From positions 98,884-162,883 of the forward strand of contig NZ_JBHLVH010000019.1 in assembly GCF_042433515.1 (NCBI RefSeq): 64,000 bases of DNA, read 5' to 3'. The DNA is from Kytococcus schroeteri. GTDB taxonomy: Bacteria; Actinomycetota; Actinomycetes; Actinomycetales; Dermatophilaceae. Below the pieces are notes generated by a model that had not been told where the DNA came from, searched no databases, and saw only the letters and a program-made list of their open reading frames with translations. The position numbers and the translations under genes were made by a program. Positions 16,516-25,109 of the stretch are shown here, in pieces. The first letter of the stretch is position 1, and each line of letters starts with the position of its first letter.

Positions 16516-17570
16516 GAGTTCTCCTTCAGGGACGTCGGGTCGGCGGGTGCCGGTGCGTCGCCGATGCCGGGGAGCCGGTCGGCTCCCGCATCGCGCAGCG
16601 CCAGGGCCACCCGGCGGCCCAGGTCGTCGGCGGTGCTGTGCTGGGGGGACCGGCCGCCGGTGGCCGGGTCCGTGGGCGAGGACGGGGAGGGCGGTGCAGA
16701 CAGGTCAGGGGCCTCGCGGGTGCAGCCGGCCTCGCGGACCGACCACGAGCCGTCGCGCTCCCCGGCGAAGGCCACGAGCTCGACCACCTCGCCGGCCGCG
16801 TCGTCCACGGCGCGGGCCAGGGCCCCCACGGGCGCGGAGCAGCCGGCCTCGAGGGTGCCGAGCACGGCGCGCTCGGCGGCGGTCGCGGTGCGGGTGGGCG
16901 CGTGGTCGAGCGCACGCAGGACCTCGGTCGTCGCCGGGTCGTCGCTGCGGCACTCCACGGCGAGCGCACCCTGCCCGGGGGCGGGCACCATCACGTCGGG
17001 GCCGAGCCACTGCGTGACCCGGTCGGTGAGGCCCAGACGGCGCAGGCCGGCCCCGGCCAGCACCACCGCGTCGAGCTCGCCCTCGGTGACGGTGGCCAGG
17101 CGGCGCGGCACGTTGCCCCGCAGGTCCACCACCTCCAGGTCCGGACGGGCCACCCGCAGCTGGGCCTCGCGGCGCGGCGAGCCGGTGCCCACACGGGCCC
17201 CGGCCGGCAGCATGTCCAGGGTGAGGCCGTCGCGCGCCACCAGGGCGTCGCGCGGGTCCTCGCGCTCGGGCACGGCGGCGATGACGAGCCCCTCGGGCTG
17301 GGCCACCGGCAGGTCCTTGAGGGAGTGCACGGCCAGGTCGATCTCCCCGGCCAGCAGGGCGTCGCGCAGGGCGCTCACGAACACGCCCGTTCCCCCGATG
17401 CGGCTCAGCGGCGCACGGTTCACGTCACCCTCGGTGGTCACGAGCACCAGCTCCACCTCGTGCCCCAGGGCCCGCAGCGCGTCGGCCACGTGCCCGGACT
17501 GGGTGGTGGCGAGGTCGCTGCGCCGGGTGCCCAGGCGCAGGGGGCGGCGGGCCTCCGTCGCGGCGGTCAC
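16512..17570 (-). CDS. hemC: Porphobilinogen deaminase (hydroxymethylbilane synthase)
   Basis: 352 residues, GTG start overlapping the hemA stop by four bases. It polymerises four porphobilinogens into hydroxymethylbilane. The N-terminus RLGTRRSDLATTQ, the loop EIDLAVHSLKDLP, and the cofactor-attachment cysteine in LEAGCSAPVGA are visible. About 40 extra residues at the C-terminus (Ser/Pro-rich) exceed the usual length of roughly 310. Second gene of the hemA-hemC-hemD-hemB-hemL operon. Confidence 0.95.
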   Translation of the reverse strand: MTAATEARRPLRLGTRRSDLATTQSGHVADALRALGHEVELVLVTTEGDVNRAPLSRIGGTGVFVSALRDALLAGEIDLAVHSLKDLPVAQPEGLVIAAVPEREDPRDALVARDGLTLDMLPAGARVGTGSPRREAQLRVARPDLEVVDLRGNVPRRLATVTEGELDAVVLAGAGLRRLGLTDRVTQWLGPDVMVPAPGQGALAVECRSDDPATTEVLRALDHAPTRTATAAERAVLGTLEAGCSAPVGALARAVDDAAGEVVELVAFAGERDGSWSVREAGCTREAPDLSAPPSPSSPTDPATGGRSPQHSTADDLGRRVALALRDAGADRLPGIGDAPAPADPTSLKENS

Positions 17571-18937
17571 CGGGAGGTCCCCGGCTGCTCGAGGAGGGCG
17601 CCCAGCGTCAGGCCGTCCAGGGCGGACTCGGGCACGAGCGGCGTCGGCCCGCTGGTGGGCGGGGCGCTGACGGCCTGCGTCTCGTGCGGGTCCAGGTCGA
17701 AGAGCTCGCGCAGCGCCCCGGCGAAGTCACCGCGGGGGTCACCGGCCAGCTGCTTCACGCGCACGCTCGGGGTGTGCAGCAGCTTCTCCACGATGCGGTG
17801 CACCGACCGGCTCACCTCCTCGCGCTCGGCCTCCCCCAGGTCGGGCAGGCGGCGGTCCAGGCGGGCCATCTCGGACTCCACCACGGCCCGCGCGGACCGG
17901 CGCAGGGCGGTCACGGTCGGGGCCACCTCCAGCTGGCGGCGAGCCACCTCGAAGGCGGCCACCTCGGCCTCCACCAGCTCGCGCACGGCACGCACCTCGG
18001 CCTCCGCGCCGTCGTTGCCGGCGTCCGCCTCCTCGCCACCGAGGCCACCCAGGCCCACGACGTGCTGACCGGGCAGGTCGGCCACCTCCGGCTCCACGTC
18101 GCGCGGCAGGGCCAGATCCACCAGCACGCGCTCGCGCTGCGGCAGGCCGGCCACGAGGTCGCGGGTGATGACCGCACCGGTGGCCCCGGTGCAGGTGATG
18201 ACCACGTCGGCGCCGGCGAGCACCGCGGCGAGCTCGTCCCAGTCGTGGGCCGTGCCCTCGGTCGCCTCAGCGAGGCGGTCGGCGGTGGCGCGGGTGCGGT
18301 TCACCACGTGCAGGTCGGTGCGCACCCGGCGGGCCACGGTCATGGCGGCCAGCGAGCTCATGGCCCCCGCGCCCACGACCACCACGGTGCGTCCGGCCAG
18401 GGGGCCCAGCAGCTGCTCGGCGCGTTCCAGCCCGCGCTGCACCAGCGAGCGGCTCACGGCGTCGATCTCGGTCTCGGCGTGCGCGCGGCGCCCCACACGC
18501 AGGGCGTGGTCGAAGAGCGAGCCCAGGTGCGTGCCGGCGCGGCCAGAACGGCGCGCGCGGCGCAGGGCGGTGCGGAACTGGCCAAGGATCTGCCCCTCGC
18601 CCACCGCCATCGAGTCCAGGCCGGCGGCCACGGAGAAGGCGTGCCCCACCGCGCGGTCCTCGTAGTGCACGTAGAGGGAGGGGGCCAGCTCGGCGACCTC
18701 CACCCCGGTGGTCGTCGCCAGCGACTGCCCGATGTGGTGCACGGCGCCGTGGAAGGCGGTGGCCTCCACGTAGACCTCGAGCCGGTTGCAGGTGGAGACG
18801 GTCAGCACCTCGGCCACGTCGGCGCCGGTCTGGACCGCCGCGGCGAGCTCCCCGGCCGCGTCGTCCCCCAGGGCCACTCGCTCCAACAGGTCCATGGACG
18901 CACTGCGGTGCGACGCACCGACGACCAGCAGACTCAC
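17567..18937 (-). CDS. hemA: Glutamyl-tRNA reductase
   Basis: 456 residues from the GTG at 18935-18937 (VSLLVVGASHRSA), chosen because this is the family N-terminus. It reduces Glu-tRNA with NADPH to glutamate-1-semialdehyde, the first committed step of haem synthesis. The catalytic cysteine is in STCNRLEVY near residue 48, followed by VGEGQILGQ and the Rossmann motif VVGAGAMSSLAA near residue 175. First gene of the haem operon, with a plausible promoter at 19019-19047. Confidence 0.95.
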   Translation of the reverse strand: MSLLVVGASHRSASMDLLERVALGDDAAGELAAAVQTGADVAEVLTVSTCNRLEVYVEATAFHGAVHHIGQSLATTTGVEVAELAPSLYVHYEDRAVGHAFSVAAGLDSMAVGEGQILGQFRTALRRARRSGRAGTHLGSLFDHALRVGRRAHAETEIDAVSRSLVQRGLERAEQLLGPLAGRTVVVVGAGAMSSLAAMTVARRVRTDLHVVNRTRATADRLAEATEGTAHDWDELAAVLAGADVVITCTGATGAVITRDLVAGLPQRERVLVDLALPRDVEPEVADLPGQHVVGLGGLGGEEADAGNDGAEAEVRAVRELVEAEVAAFEVARRQLEVAPTVTALRRSARAVVESEMARLDRRLPDLGEAEREEVSRSVHRIVEKLLHTPSVRVKQLAGDPRGDFAGALRELFDLDPHETQAVSAPPTSGPTPLVPESALDGLTLGALLEQPGTSR

Positions 18938-19018
18938 CGGGGAATCACGGGCTCCTCTCCGCGTGCTCCCGCCGATGTCGGGCACCACACGGCAGGGATC
19001 GGGCGGCGTGGAGGGGGC

Positions 19019-19047
19019 GCTATACCAGATGCGCCCGTCGGAGGGAA
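19019..19047 (-). promoter_or_regulatory. Candidate promoter of the hem operon
   Basis: On the minus strand an extended -10 (TGG-TATAGC, hexamer at 19019-19024) lies 17 bases from a weak -35 (TTCCCT, 19042-19047). The leader to hemA would be about 75 bases and includes GAGGAG. Confidence 0.45.
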
Positions 19048-19139
19048 CAGCGCCCCCGAGTCTACGCTGCAGCGTCGTACTTCACGAAATCCGCGCACCC
19101 GCAGGGCACTCCCCCTCACTCCCGGCCGGGCACAACACC

Positions 19140-19167
19140 GCGCCCCCCGGCCGTGGCCGGGGGGCGC
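19140..19167 (-). terminator. Strong GC hairpin after the bS22 gene
   Basis: A perfect 13-bp stem (19140-19152 with 19155-19167) with a 2-base loop lies 7 bases past the stop of the bS22 gene. It is likely the terminator of that monocistronic unit, although no T-tract follows. Confidence 0.7.
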
Positions 19168-19173
19168 TGGGAG

Positions 19174-19272
19174 TCACTTCTTGTTGCGACGCTGGTGACG
19201 CGTCTTGCGCAGCAGCTTGCGGTGCTTCTTCTTGCTCATGCGCTTGCGACGCTTCTTGATGACGGAACCCAT
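19174..19272 (-). CDS. Small ribosomal protein bS22 (AURKAIP1/COX24-type), 32 residues
   Basis: A 32-residue very basic peptide, MGSVIKKRRKRMSKKKHRK followed by LLRKTRHQRRNKK, from ATG 19272 with AAGGA eight bases upstream. This is the near-invariant actinobacterial protein first annotated as a COX24/AURKAIP1-domain peptide and later seen bound to the small ribosomal subunit of mycobacteria as bS22. Its place beside the hem and proC genes agrees with actinobacterial gene order. A strong hairpin ends the unit. Confidence 0.93.
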   Translation of the reverse strand: MGSVIKKRRKRMSKKKHRKLLRKTRHQRRNKK

Positions 19273-19446
19273 GCTTCACATCCTTCTCGGGGTGTTACCG
19301 CGGCCCCTCACACGGGATGGAGGCCTCAACAGTTCTGATGGGTCCTGCGCCACGTCCGCGGCGCCCTGCCAGGAGGGCCGGCCGACGACGCGGGCACGGG
19401 GACCCGAAGACGGTGATGGCCAACGATACACCCCGCGCCCCGGGGG

Positions 19447-20664
19447 TCAGTCGAACCAGGGGTCCAGCCCGTGGTGGGCGAACACGGCCTCGCGCGTGGC
19501 CATGACGGCCTGGTCGGTGGGCGAGTCGGGGTCGTAGCCGGTCTCCCAGCTGCGCCACCACGGCCAGTCACCGCCGGCGTCGCCCATGGTCAGCGGGTAC
19601 TCGCCGACGACCTCCTCGAGGCGGGCGCGCCAGCCCGGCGGGGTGTCCACCGAGAGGTCCACCTCCTGGCCGGCCACCACGCCGAGCAGGGCGGTCCAGC
19701 TGCGCGGCACCACGTCGGTGATCGAGTAGCCACCGCCCCCGAGGGCCAGCCAGCGCTCCTCGCACACCGACCCGGCCAGCTCGCGCATGGTGCCCATGGC
19801 CACGGCCTGGGCCTCCACGGAGAGCCCGAAGTGCGCCAGCGGGTCGTGGGCGTGGCCGTCGCACCCGTGCTGGGTCACGAGCACCGTCGGCTCGAGGGCG
19901 TGCACCAGCGGCGGCACGATCGCGTGCACCGCCCGCAGCCAGGCCGCGTCGCCCGTCCCCGGGGGCAGGGCCACGTTCACCGCCGAGCCCTCCGCACCCG
20001 GGCCGCCCACGTCGCCGGGGAAGCCGGTACCGGGGAAGAGCACGCGACCGCTCTCGTGCAGGGAGATGGTCACCACGCGCGGGTCGTCCCAGAAGGCGGC
20101 CTCCACCCCGTCGCCGTGGTGCACGTCGAGGTCCACGTAGACGACCTTCTCCGCACCCCGGTCGAGCAGGCGGCGGATGGCCAGTGCGGGGTCGTTGTAG
20201 ATGCAGAAGCCCGCCGCCCGGTCCGGCATCGCGTGGTGCAGGCCGCCGGCGATGTTCACCCCGCGCACGATCTCCCCGGCCATGATGGCGTCGGCGAGCT
20301 GCAGGCTTCCCCCGGCGGCCAGCGCGGAGGCCTCGTGCATGTGCGCGAACGCCGGGGAGTCCTCGTCGCCGATGCCCTGCGAGCCGTCGGCCGACCCCGG
20401 GTCCCGCGACACCGCCTTCACGTGCTCGACGTACCCACGGGTGTGCACCGTGGCGAGCTCGTCGTCGGTGGCCGCCACGGGCGGCACGAGCTCGAGCGCG
20501 TCGAGCACCCCCAGCTCGTCGGCCAGGTCGTGGGTGAGCCGCAGCCGCAGGGGGTTCATCGGGTGGTGCGCGCCGAAGTCATACTTGACCAGGGCCTCGT
20601 CCCAGACCGCCCGCCCGCGCTCGCTCGGGTGGGTGGCGGCGGCGTCCCGTCCTGCGTCGTCCAT
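19447..20664 (-). CDS. acuC: Acetoin utilization protein AcuC (class I histone-deacetylase fold)
   Basis: 405 residues from ATG 20664. It is a zinc-dependent protein deacetylase; in relatives it removes acetyl groups from acetyl-CoA synthetase. Active-site marks are GGLHHAMPDRAAGF near residue 140, YVDLDVHHGDGVEAAFW near residue 175 (zinc ligands DxH), the second Asp in VTQHGCDGHAHDPLAH, and LALGGGGYSITDV. Divergent from ktrA with 26 bases between starts, so the two promoters overlap or lie within the genes. Confidence 0.92.
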   Translation of the reverse strand: MDDAGRDAAATHPSERGRAVWDEALVKYDFGAHHPMNPLRLRLTHDLADELGVLDALELVPPVAATDDELATVHTRGYVEHVKAVSRDPGSADGSQGIGDEDSPAFAHMHEASALAAGGSLQLADAIMAGEIVRGVNIAGGLHHAMPDRAAGFCIYNDPALAIRRLLDRGAEKVVYVDLDVHHGDGVEAAFWDDPRVVTISLHESGRVLFPGTGFPGDVGGPGAEGSAVNVALPPGTGDAAWLRAVHAIVPPLVHALEPTVLVTQHGCDGHAHDPLAHFGLSVEAQAVAMGTMRELAGSVCEERWLALGGGGYSITDVVPRSWTALLGVVAGQEVDLSVDTPPGWRARLEEVVGEYPLTMGDAGGDWPWWRSWETGYDPDSPTDQAVMATREAVFAHHGLDPWFD

Positions 20665-20690
20665 GACGTCACGCTACCGAGAGGAGACCC

Positions 20691-21359
20691 ATGCAGCGGC
20701 ACCGGCTCTACGACGAGGACACCCTCGTCATCGGCCTGGGGCGCTTCGGCACGGCCGTGGCGTCCGAGATGCGCGCCCTGGGCTACCGCGTGCACGCCAT
20801 CGAGGAGCGGCCCCGGCTGGCCGAGCGGCACCACCGCACCTTCGAGCGCGTCATGGCCATCGACGCCACCGACCCCCAGGAGCTGCAGCAGGCCAAGCCG
20901 GAACTCTTCCGCATCGCCGTGGTGGCCATCGGGTCGTCCGTGGAGTCCTCGCTGCTCACGGCCGGCAACCTCGTGGACGCCGGCGTGCCCAACATCTGGG
21001 CCAAGGCCGTCAGCGAGGAGCACGCGCACATCCTGGAGCGCATCGGCGTGCACCACGTGGTCTTCCCCGAGGCCGACAGCGGCCGCCGCGTGGCGCACCT
21101 GGTCAACGACAAGCTGCGCGACTACATCGAGTTCGACGACGGGTACGCCATCGTGAAGATGACCCCGCCGCACGAGATGATCGACAAGACCCTCACCGAG
21201 AGTCAGGTCCGTTCGCGCTACGGGGTCACCGTGGTGGGTGTGAAGGAGCCGGGCGAGGACTTCCACCACGCGGTGCCGGGCACCATGGTGGGTCGCCACC
21301 ACTCCATCATCGTGAGCGGGCCGGCGGCCGCCATCGAGCGGCTCGCCTCCCGCCCCTGA
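20691..21359 (+). CDS. ktrA: KtrA/TrkA-type potassium channel regulatory subunit
   Basis: 222 residues from ATG 20691 with GAGGAG upstream. An N-terminal RCK domain has the nucleotide loop VIGLGRFGTAVASEM near residue 13 and the acidic residue of IEERP at the end of beta-2. A C-terminal TrkA-C domain covers about 140-215. It gates a membrane K+ translocator in response to ATP/ADP or c-di-AMP. No KtrB/TrkH pore gene is adjacent. The c-di-AMP synthase disA lies about 8 kb away, a possible regulatory link by inference only. Confidence 0.9.
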   Translation: MQRHRLYDEDTLVIGLGRFGTAVASEMRALGYRVHAIEERPRLAERHHRTFERVMAIDATDPQELQQAKPELFRIAVVAIGSSVESSLLTAGNLVDAGVPNIWAKAVSEEHAHILERIGVHHVVFPEADSGRRVAHLVNDKLRDYIEFDDGYAIVKMTPPHEMIDKTLTESQVRSRYGVTVVGVKEPGEDFHHAVPGTMVGRHHSIIVSGPAAAIERLASRP

Positions 21360-21369
21360 AGGGGCCGAC

Positions 21370-21948
21370 TCAGTCGGTGCCGTCCTCCAGGGCCCCGGCC
21401 ACGTCCTCGTCGACGTCGCCCTGCAGGGCCAGCGGAGTCTCCTCGGATTCCGCACCCAGCGGCAGCACGAAGGCGGCCTCCACCTCGGGCTCGCCGTTGA
21501 CCACGACGTCCCGACGGCCCTCCGTGGGGCGGTAGCCGATGGAGCTGGCGAACGCCACGGCGCGGCCGTTGTCCGTGCCCACCCAGTAGACGAGGTGGCT
21601 GTAGCCGGCGTTGCGGCCCACCTGCTCGGCGTGGTCCATGAGCTTGCGGGCGACGCCCTCGCCACGCAGGGCCGGGGTCACCCAGATGCCGTAGACCTCA
21701 CCCAGCTCGTCGTCCTTGCGGGTGTCCTCGTCGCCGACGGAGGCCAGGGCCACCAACTCGGAGCCCCGCTGGGCGACGAGGCGGGTGGAGTGGCTCATGC
21801 GCTCCTGCCACTGCTCGTCACCGTGCTGCGACTCCTCCTCGTAGGAGGCCACGAAGGCCTCGGGGTCCTCCTGCAGCGCCCGCAGGCGAAGGGTCTTGAA
21901 GATCTCCCACTCGTCTGCCGCGAGCTCGCGCACCGTGATGTCAGTCAT
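21370..21948 (-). CDS. GNAT family N-acetyltransferase
   Basis: 192 residues from ATG 21948 (MTDITVRELAADEWEIF). The acetyl-CoA site is the stretch IWVTPALRGEGVARKLMDHA around residue 98, followed by YWVGTDNGRAVAFASSIGY. An acidic C-terminal tail extends past the fold. Substrate unknown; the RimI-like architecture gives no clear protein or small-molecule preference. It starts 4 bases after the stop of another GNAT gene, so the two are likely co-transcribed at the end of the proC operon. Confidence 0.85.
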   Translation of the reverse strand: MTDITVRELAADEWEIFKTLRLRALQEDPEAFVASYEEESQHGDEQWQERMSHSTRLVAQRGSELVALASVGDEDTRKDDELGEVYGIWVTPALRGEGVARKLMDHAEQVGRNAGYSHLVYWVGTDNGRAVAFASSIGYRPTEGRRDVVVNGEPEVEAAFVLPLGAESEETPLALQGDVDEDVAGALEDGTD

Positions 21949-21952
21949 GTGG

Positions 21953-22472
21953 TCATGATTCCATGCCCGCGCCCGCGCCGCGCAAGGGGCGCTCCATGCG
22001 CCACTCGGTGCGGAGGTCGTCGGGGTCGTCCGGAGCCGCCCGGAAGGGCGCACCGACACAGCGGAACCCACCGCGCTCGTACACACCCCGGGCCCGCGGG
22101 TTGTCGGTCATGACGTGCAGGTGCAGCGCCGCCTGGCCCCGCCCGCGGGCGCGGTCGGCCACCGCCTCCACGATGCGGGAGGACAGGCCGGTGCCGCGGT
22201 GGGCCGGTGCCACGAACATGCTGATGAGCNNNNNNNNNNNNNNNNNNNNNNNNNNNNNNNNNNNNNNNNNNNNNNNNNNNNNNNNNNNNNNNNNCGAGCG
22301 TGGACATCACCGGCGAGGCGACGTTCTCGCGCCACCGCTCCAGGCCGAGTCCGAGGTGGTCGGCGTACCGGGAGCCGAACGCGCCCGGGGTGTCGAGCAG
22401 CATCGCCAGGCGGACGTCGCGCCACAGGGCCACGTCGGTGTCCGAGGTGGCGTCGAGCCAGCGCAGGACCAC
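21953..22472 (-). CDS. GNAT family N-acetyltransferase, interrupted by an assembly gap
   Basis: GTG start at 22470-22472, 22 bases past the proC stop. The N-terminal part (VVLRWLDATSDTDVALWRDV) and the C-terminal part (MFVAPAHRGTGLSSRIVEAV, then HVMTDNPRARGVYERGGF) are both clear GNAT segments, but N bases at 22230-22294 lie between them. The two halves are out of frame across the 65 Ns, so the true gap length differs from 65 and no frameshift should be inferred. Substrate unknown. Confidence 0.8.
22230..22294. other. Assembly gap (run of N)
   Basis: 65 undetermined bases inside a GNAT acetyltransferase gene. The reading frame does not carry across, so the length is only an estimate. Confidence 0.99.
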
Positions 22473-22494
22473 CCCACCGGCCGAACCGGCGGGG

Positions 22495-23328
22495 TCAGTC
22501 GTCGTCGACGACACCGTCGGAGAGGTCCTTGCTGCGATGGGCGGCGGCCTCCATGGCCGAGAGGAAGGCGGCGCGGACCTTGTGGTCCTCCAGCTGCCGC
22601 ATGGCGGCCACCGTGGTGCCGCCCGGGCTCGAGACCATCTCGCGCAGCATGGTGGGGTGCTCGCCCGTCTCGCGGAGCATCGTGGCCGCACCGAAGAGCG
22701 TCTGCACCACCAGCTCGGTGGCCGTGGCGCGCGGCAGGCCCAGGTGCACGCCCGCCTCGATCATCGACTCCACGACGAAGAACAGGTACGCCGGGCCCGA
22801 GCCGGAGATGGCCGTCACCGCGTCCTGCTGCTTCTCCGGCACCGTGACCGCCTCGCCGGTGGAGGCCAGCACCGCGCGGGCCAGCTCCACCTGCTCGGGG
22901 GTGCACAGGGCGTCCGGCGAGAGCGCCGCCATGCCCTGCCCCACGCGGGCGGGGGTGTTCGGCATCGTGCGGACCACCGGGGTGCCCTCGGGCAGACGGG
23001 CCTTCATGAACGCCAGCGGGATGCCGGCAGCCAGGGACATCACGAGCGTGCCCGGGGAGAGCACCTCGGCCACCTGCGCCAGGGCGGCCTCCATGTCCTG
23101 CGGCTTGACCGCCAGCACCACCACGTCCGCGTCCGGCACGGCCTCGGCCACAGTGCCCGAGGCGGTGCCCAGGTCCGCGGCCGTGGCCGCGGCGCGGGCC
23201 GCGTCACGGCCCACCACCGTGATGAGCCCACCCGGGTGGCCGGCACGCACGAGTCCGGCGGCCACGGTGGAGCCCATGACGCCCCCGCCCACCATCGCGA
23301 TGCGGGTGCCGGCCAGCCCGGGGGCCAC
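22495..23328 (-). CDS. proC: Pyrroline-5-carboxylate reductase
   Basis: 277 residues from the GTG at 23326-23328, two bases after the proline dehydrogenase stop. It reduces P5C to proline with NAD(P)H. The Rossmann loop is MVGGGVMGSTVAAGL near residue 12; the C-terminal family signature is TVAAMRQLEDHKVRAAFLSAMEAA, preceded by ISGSGPAYLFFVVESM. Co-transcription with the enzyme running the opposite oxidation is unusual. Confidence 0.95.
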   Translation of the reverse strand: MAPGLAGTRIAMVGGGVMGSTVAAGLVRAGHPGGLITVVGRDAARAAATAADLGTASGTVAEAVPDADVVVLAVKPQDMEAALAQVAEVLSPGTLVMSLAAGIPLAFMKARLPEGTPVVRTMPNTPARVGQGMAALSPDALCTPEQVELARAVLASTGEAVTVPEKQQDAVTAISGSGPAYLFFVVESMIEAGVHLGLPRATATELVVQTLFGAATMLRETGEHPTMLREMVSSPGGTTVAAMRQLEDHKVRAAFLSAMEAAAHRSKDLSDGVVDDD

Positions 23329-23330
23329 GA

Positions 23331-24290
23331 TCAGCCCTTGGAGAGCAGCGAACGGGCGAAGAACATGACGTTCGCCGGGCGCTCGGCCAGACGACGCATG
23401 AAGTACCCGTACCAGTCCGGGCCGTTGGGGAGGTAGACGCGCAGCTGGTGGCCCTCGTCGATGAGGCGGGACTCCTCCTGGGGCCGGATGCCGTAGAGCA
23501 TCTGGTACTCCCACGAGTCCGCCGAACGGCCGGCGGCGTCGGCCAGGAAGCCGGCGATGTCGATCATGTTCGGGTCGTGCGTGGCCATCATCGGGTAGCC
23601 CTGACCGTTCATGAGGATCTTGGCGCACTCGACGTAGTTGAGGTCCACCTCGTGGTCGTCCTGGAAGGCCACCGACTCCGGCTCCTTGTAGGCGCCCTTG
23701 CACAGGCGCACGCGGCTGCCCTCGCCCGAGAGGTCGCGGCAGTCGGCCTGGGTGCGGCGCAGGTAGGCCTGCAGCACGGCACCGGTGCCCGGGAAGTCCT
23801 TGCGCAGCTCGTGCAGGATGCCCAGCGTGGAGTCCGTGGTGGTGTGGTCCTCCATGTCGAGCGTGATGGTGGTGCCGGCGTTGGAGGCGGCGCGCGCGAT
23901 CTCGCGGGCGTTCTCCAGGGCGATCTTCTCGCCGTCGCGGCCCAGGAACTGACCCAGGGCGCTCAGCTTGAGGGAGAACTCCACGTTGCCACCGGCGGTG
24001 AGGCCGGCCTCGCTCATCTCGCGGATGTAGCGGAGGTAGGCCTCCTTGGTGGCGGTGGCCTGCGCCAGCTCGGTGATGTCCTCGCCGAGGTGGTCGACGG
24101 TCACGGTGCGGCCCTCGGAGACCAGCGAGGAGCAGTCACGGACCGCGTCGTCGAAGCCCTCACCGGGGACGTAGCGGGAGACCACGCGGTTGGTGACGGG
24201 CATCTTGACCATGGTGTCGCGGACGGCCGTCTGGCGGCTCATGGCCAGGAACGCGTCGCGCATCAGGGCCGAGGGGTCGAAAAGGGTCAC
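23331..24290 (-). CDS. Proline dehydrogenase (monofunctional)
   Basis: 319 residues from the GTG at 24290, overlapping the TetR stop (GTGA). An FAD-dependent beta/alpha barrel that oxidises proline to P5C and passes electrons to the quinone pool. Marks are LDMEDHTTTDSTL near residue 145, the flavin/substrate segment RVRLCKGAYKEPE near residue 197, and YGIRPQEESRLIDEGHQLRVYLPNG near residue 263 with the paired arginines of the family ending (YFMRRLAERP). No P5C dehydrogenase is adjacent; proC follows instead. Confidence 0.93.
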   Translation of the reverse strand: MTLFDPSALMRDAFLAMSRQTAVRDTMVKMPVTNRVVSRYVPGEGFDDAVRDCSSLVSEGRTVTVDHLGEDITELAQATATKEAYLRYIREMSEAGLTAGGNVEFSLKLSALGQFLGRDGEKIALENAREIARAASNAGTTITLDMEDHTTTDSTLGILHELRKDFPGTGAVLQAYLRRTQADCRDLSGEGSRVRLCKGAYKEPESVAFQDDHEVDLNYVECAKILMNGQGYPMMATHDPNMIDIAGFLADAAGRSADSWEYQMLYGIRPQEESRLIDEGHQLRVYLPNGPDWYGYFMRRLAERPANVMFFARSLLSKG

Positions 24291-25000
24291 GAGGAAACAT
24301 CTCCTTGAGGGTTCTGGGGAGGATCATTGTCCACCCCCGGGAGGCCGGTCGGCGCATCCGAGGGACCGAGCAGCTCCCCGGGCGAGGCGACGGCGTGCTC
24401 CTCCGGCGGCAGCGGCCCGGTGAGGAGGGCCTGGCACTGCGCCCCCAGGGCCTCGGCCAGGCGGGCGTCCGAGAGGCCGTCCATCATCGGCATGCGCAGC
24501 GTGGCCGCGCAGGTGATCATGCCGAGCAGCACGGTGGAGGCCAGGGTGGCGCGCAACTCGGGCTCGTCGGGGCTGACCCGGCGCGCGATGGGCAGCATGA
24601 AGCCGTCGAAGAGCAGCTCGCGCAGGAACTCCCGCTCCGAGGGCTGCGAGTTGGCTGCCGCGAGGGTGCCCGACACCCGCTGGGCGGACGGCACGTCGCC
24701 CCAGAACTCCAGGGCGAAGGCGAGCAGCGCGGTGCCGCACTCCGCGGGGTCCACCTGGGCGATGAAGGCCTGCACCTCCTCGGCGTCCACCGAGGGGCGC
24801 ATCGCGTGGATGAACAGGCCCCCCTTGGAGCCGAAGTAGTAGCTCACCAGGGCCGGGTCGACCCCTGCCTCGCGTGCCACGGCACGCATGGAGACCGCCT
24901 CGTATCCGAACTCCGAGAACAACCGGGTCGCGGCGCCGAGGATGTCTGCCTTCGTGTCGGAACCCATCGGGCGGGGTCCGCGTCGCGCGGCCTTGTGCAT
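24287..25000 (-). CDS. TetR family transcriptional regulator
   Basis: 237 residues from ATG 25000. The N-terminal helix-turn-helix reads ILGAATRLFSEFGYEAVSMRAVAREAGVDP in two parts around residues 20-50, followed by the TetR-typical LVSYYFGSKGGLF. A ligand-binding C-terminal domain follows, then a Pro-rich tail. It heads an operon with proline dehydrogenase and proC, so control of proline turnover is a reasonable inference. A TAGGCT -10-like box lies in the gap to the TIM-barrel gene. The ligand is unknown. Confidence 0.88.
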   Translation of the reverse strand: MHKAARRGPRPMGSDTKADILGAATRLFSEFGYEAVSMRAVAREAGVDPALVSYYFGSKGGLFIHAMRPSVDAEEVQAFIAQVDPAECGTALLAFALEFWGDVPSAQRVSGTLAAANSQPSEREFLRELLFDGFMLPIARRVSPDEPELRATLASTVLLGMITCAATLRMPMMDGLSDARLAEALGAQCQALLTGPLPPEEHAVASPGELLGPSDAPTGLPGVDNDPPQNPQGDVSS

Positions 25001-25109
25001 GGTCCACCTCTCAACTGCTCGCCGTCCCACGGTGCGGGGTGCTTGGGTCCGTGCCGAGCCTAACCTCATCCGGTGGCCCCGGCCCGTCGTCGACGACCAG
25101 CCGCCGGCC

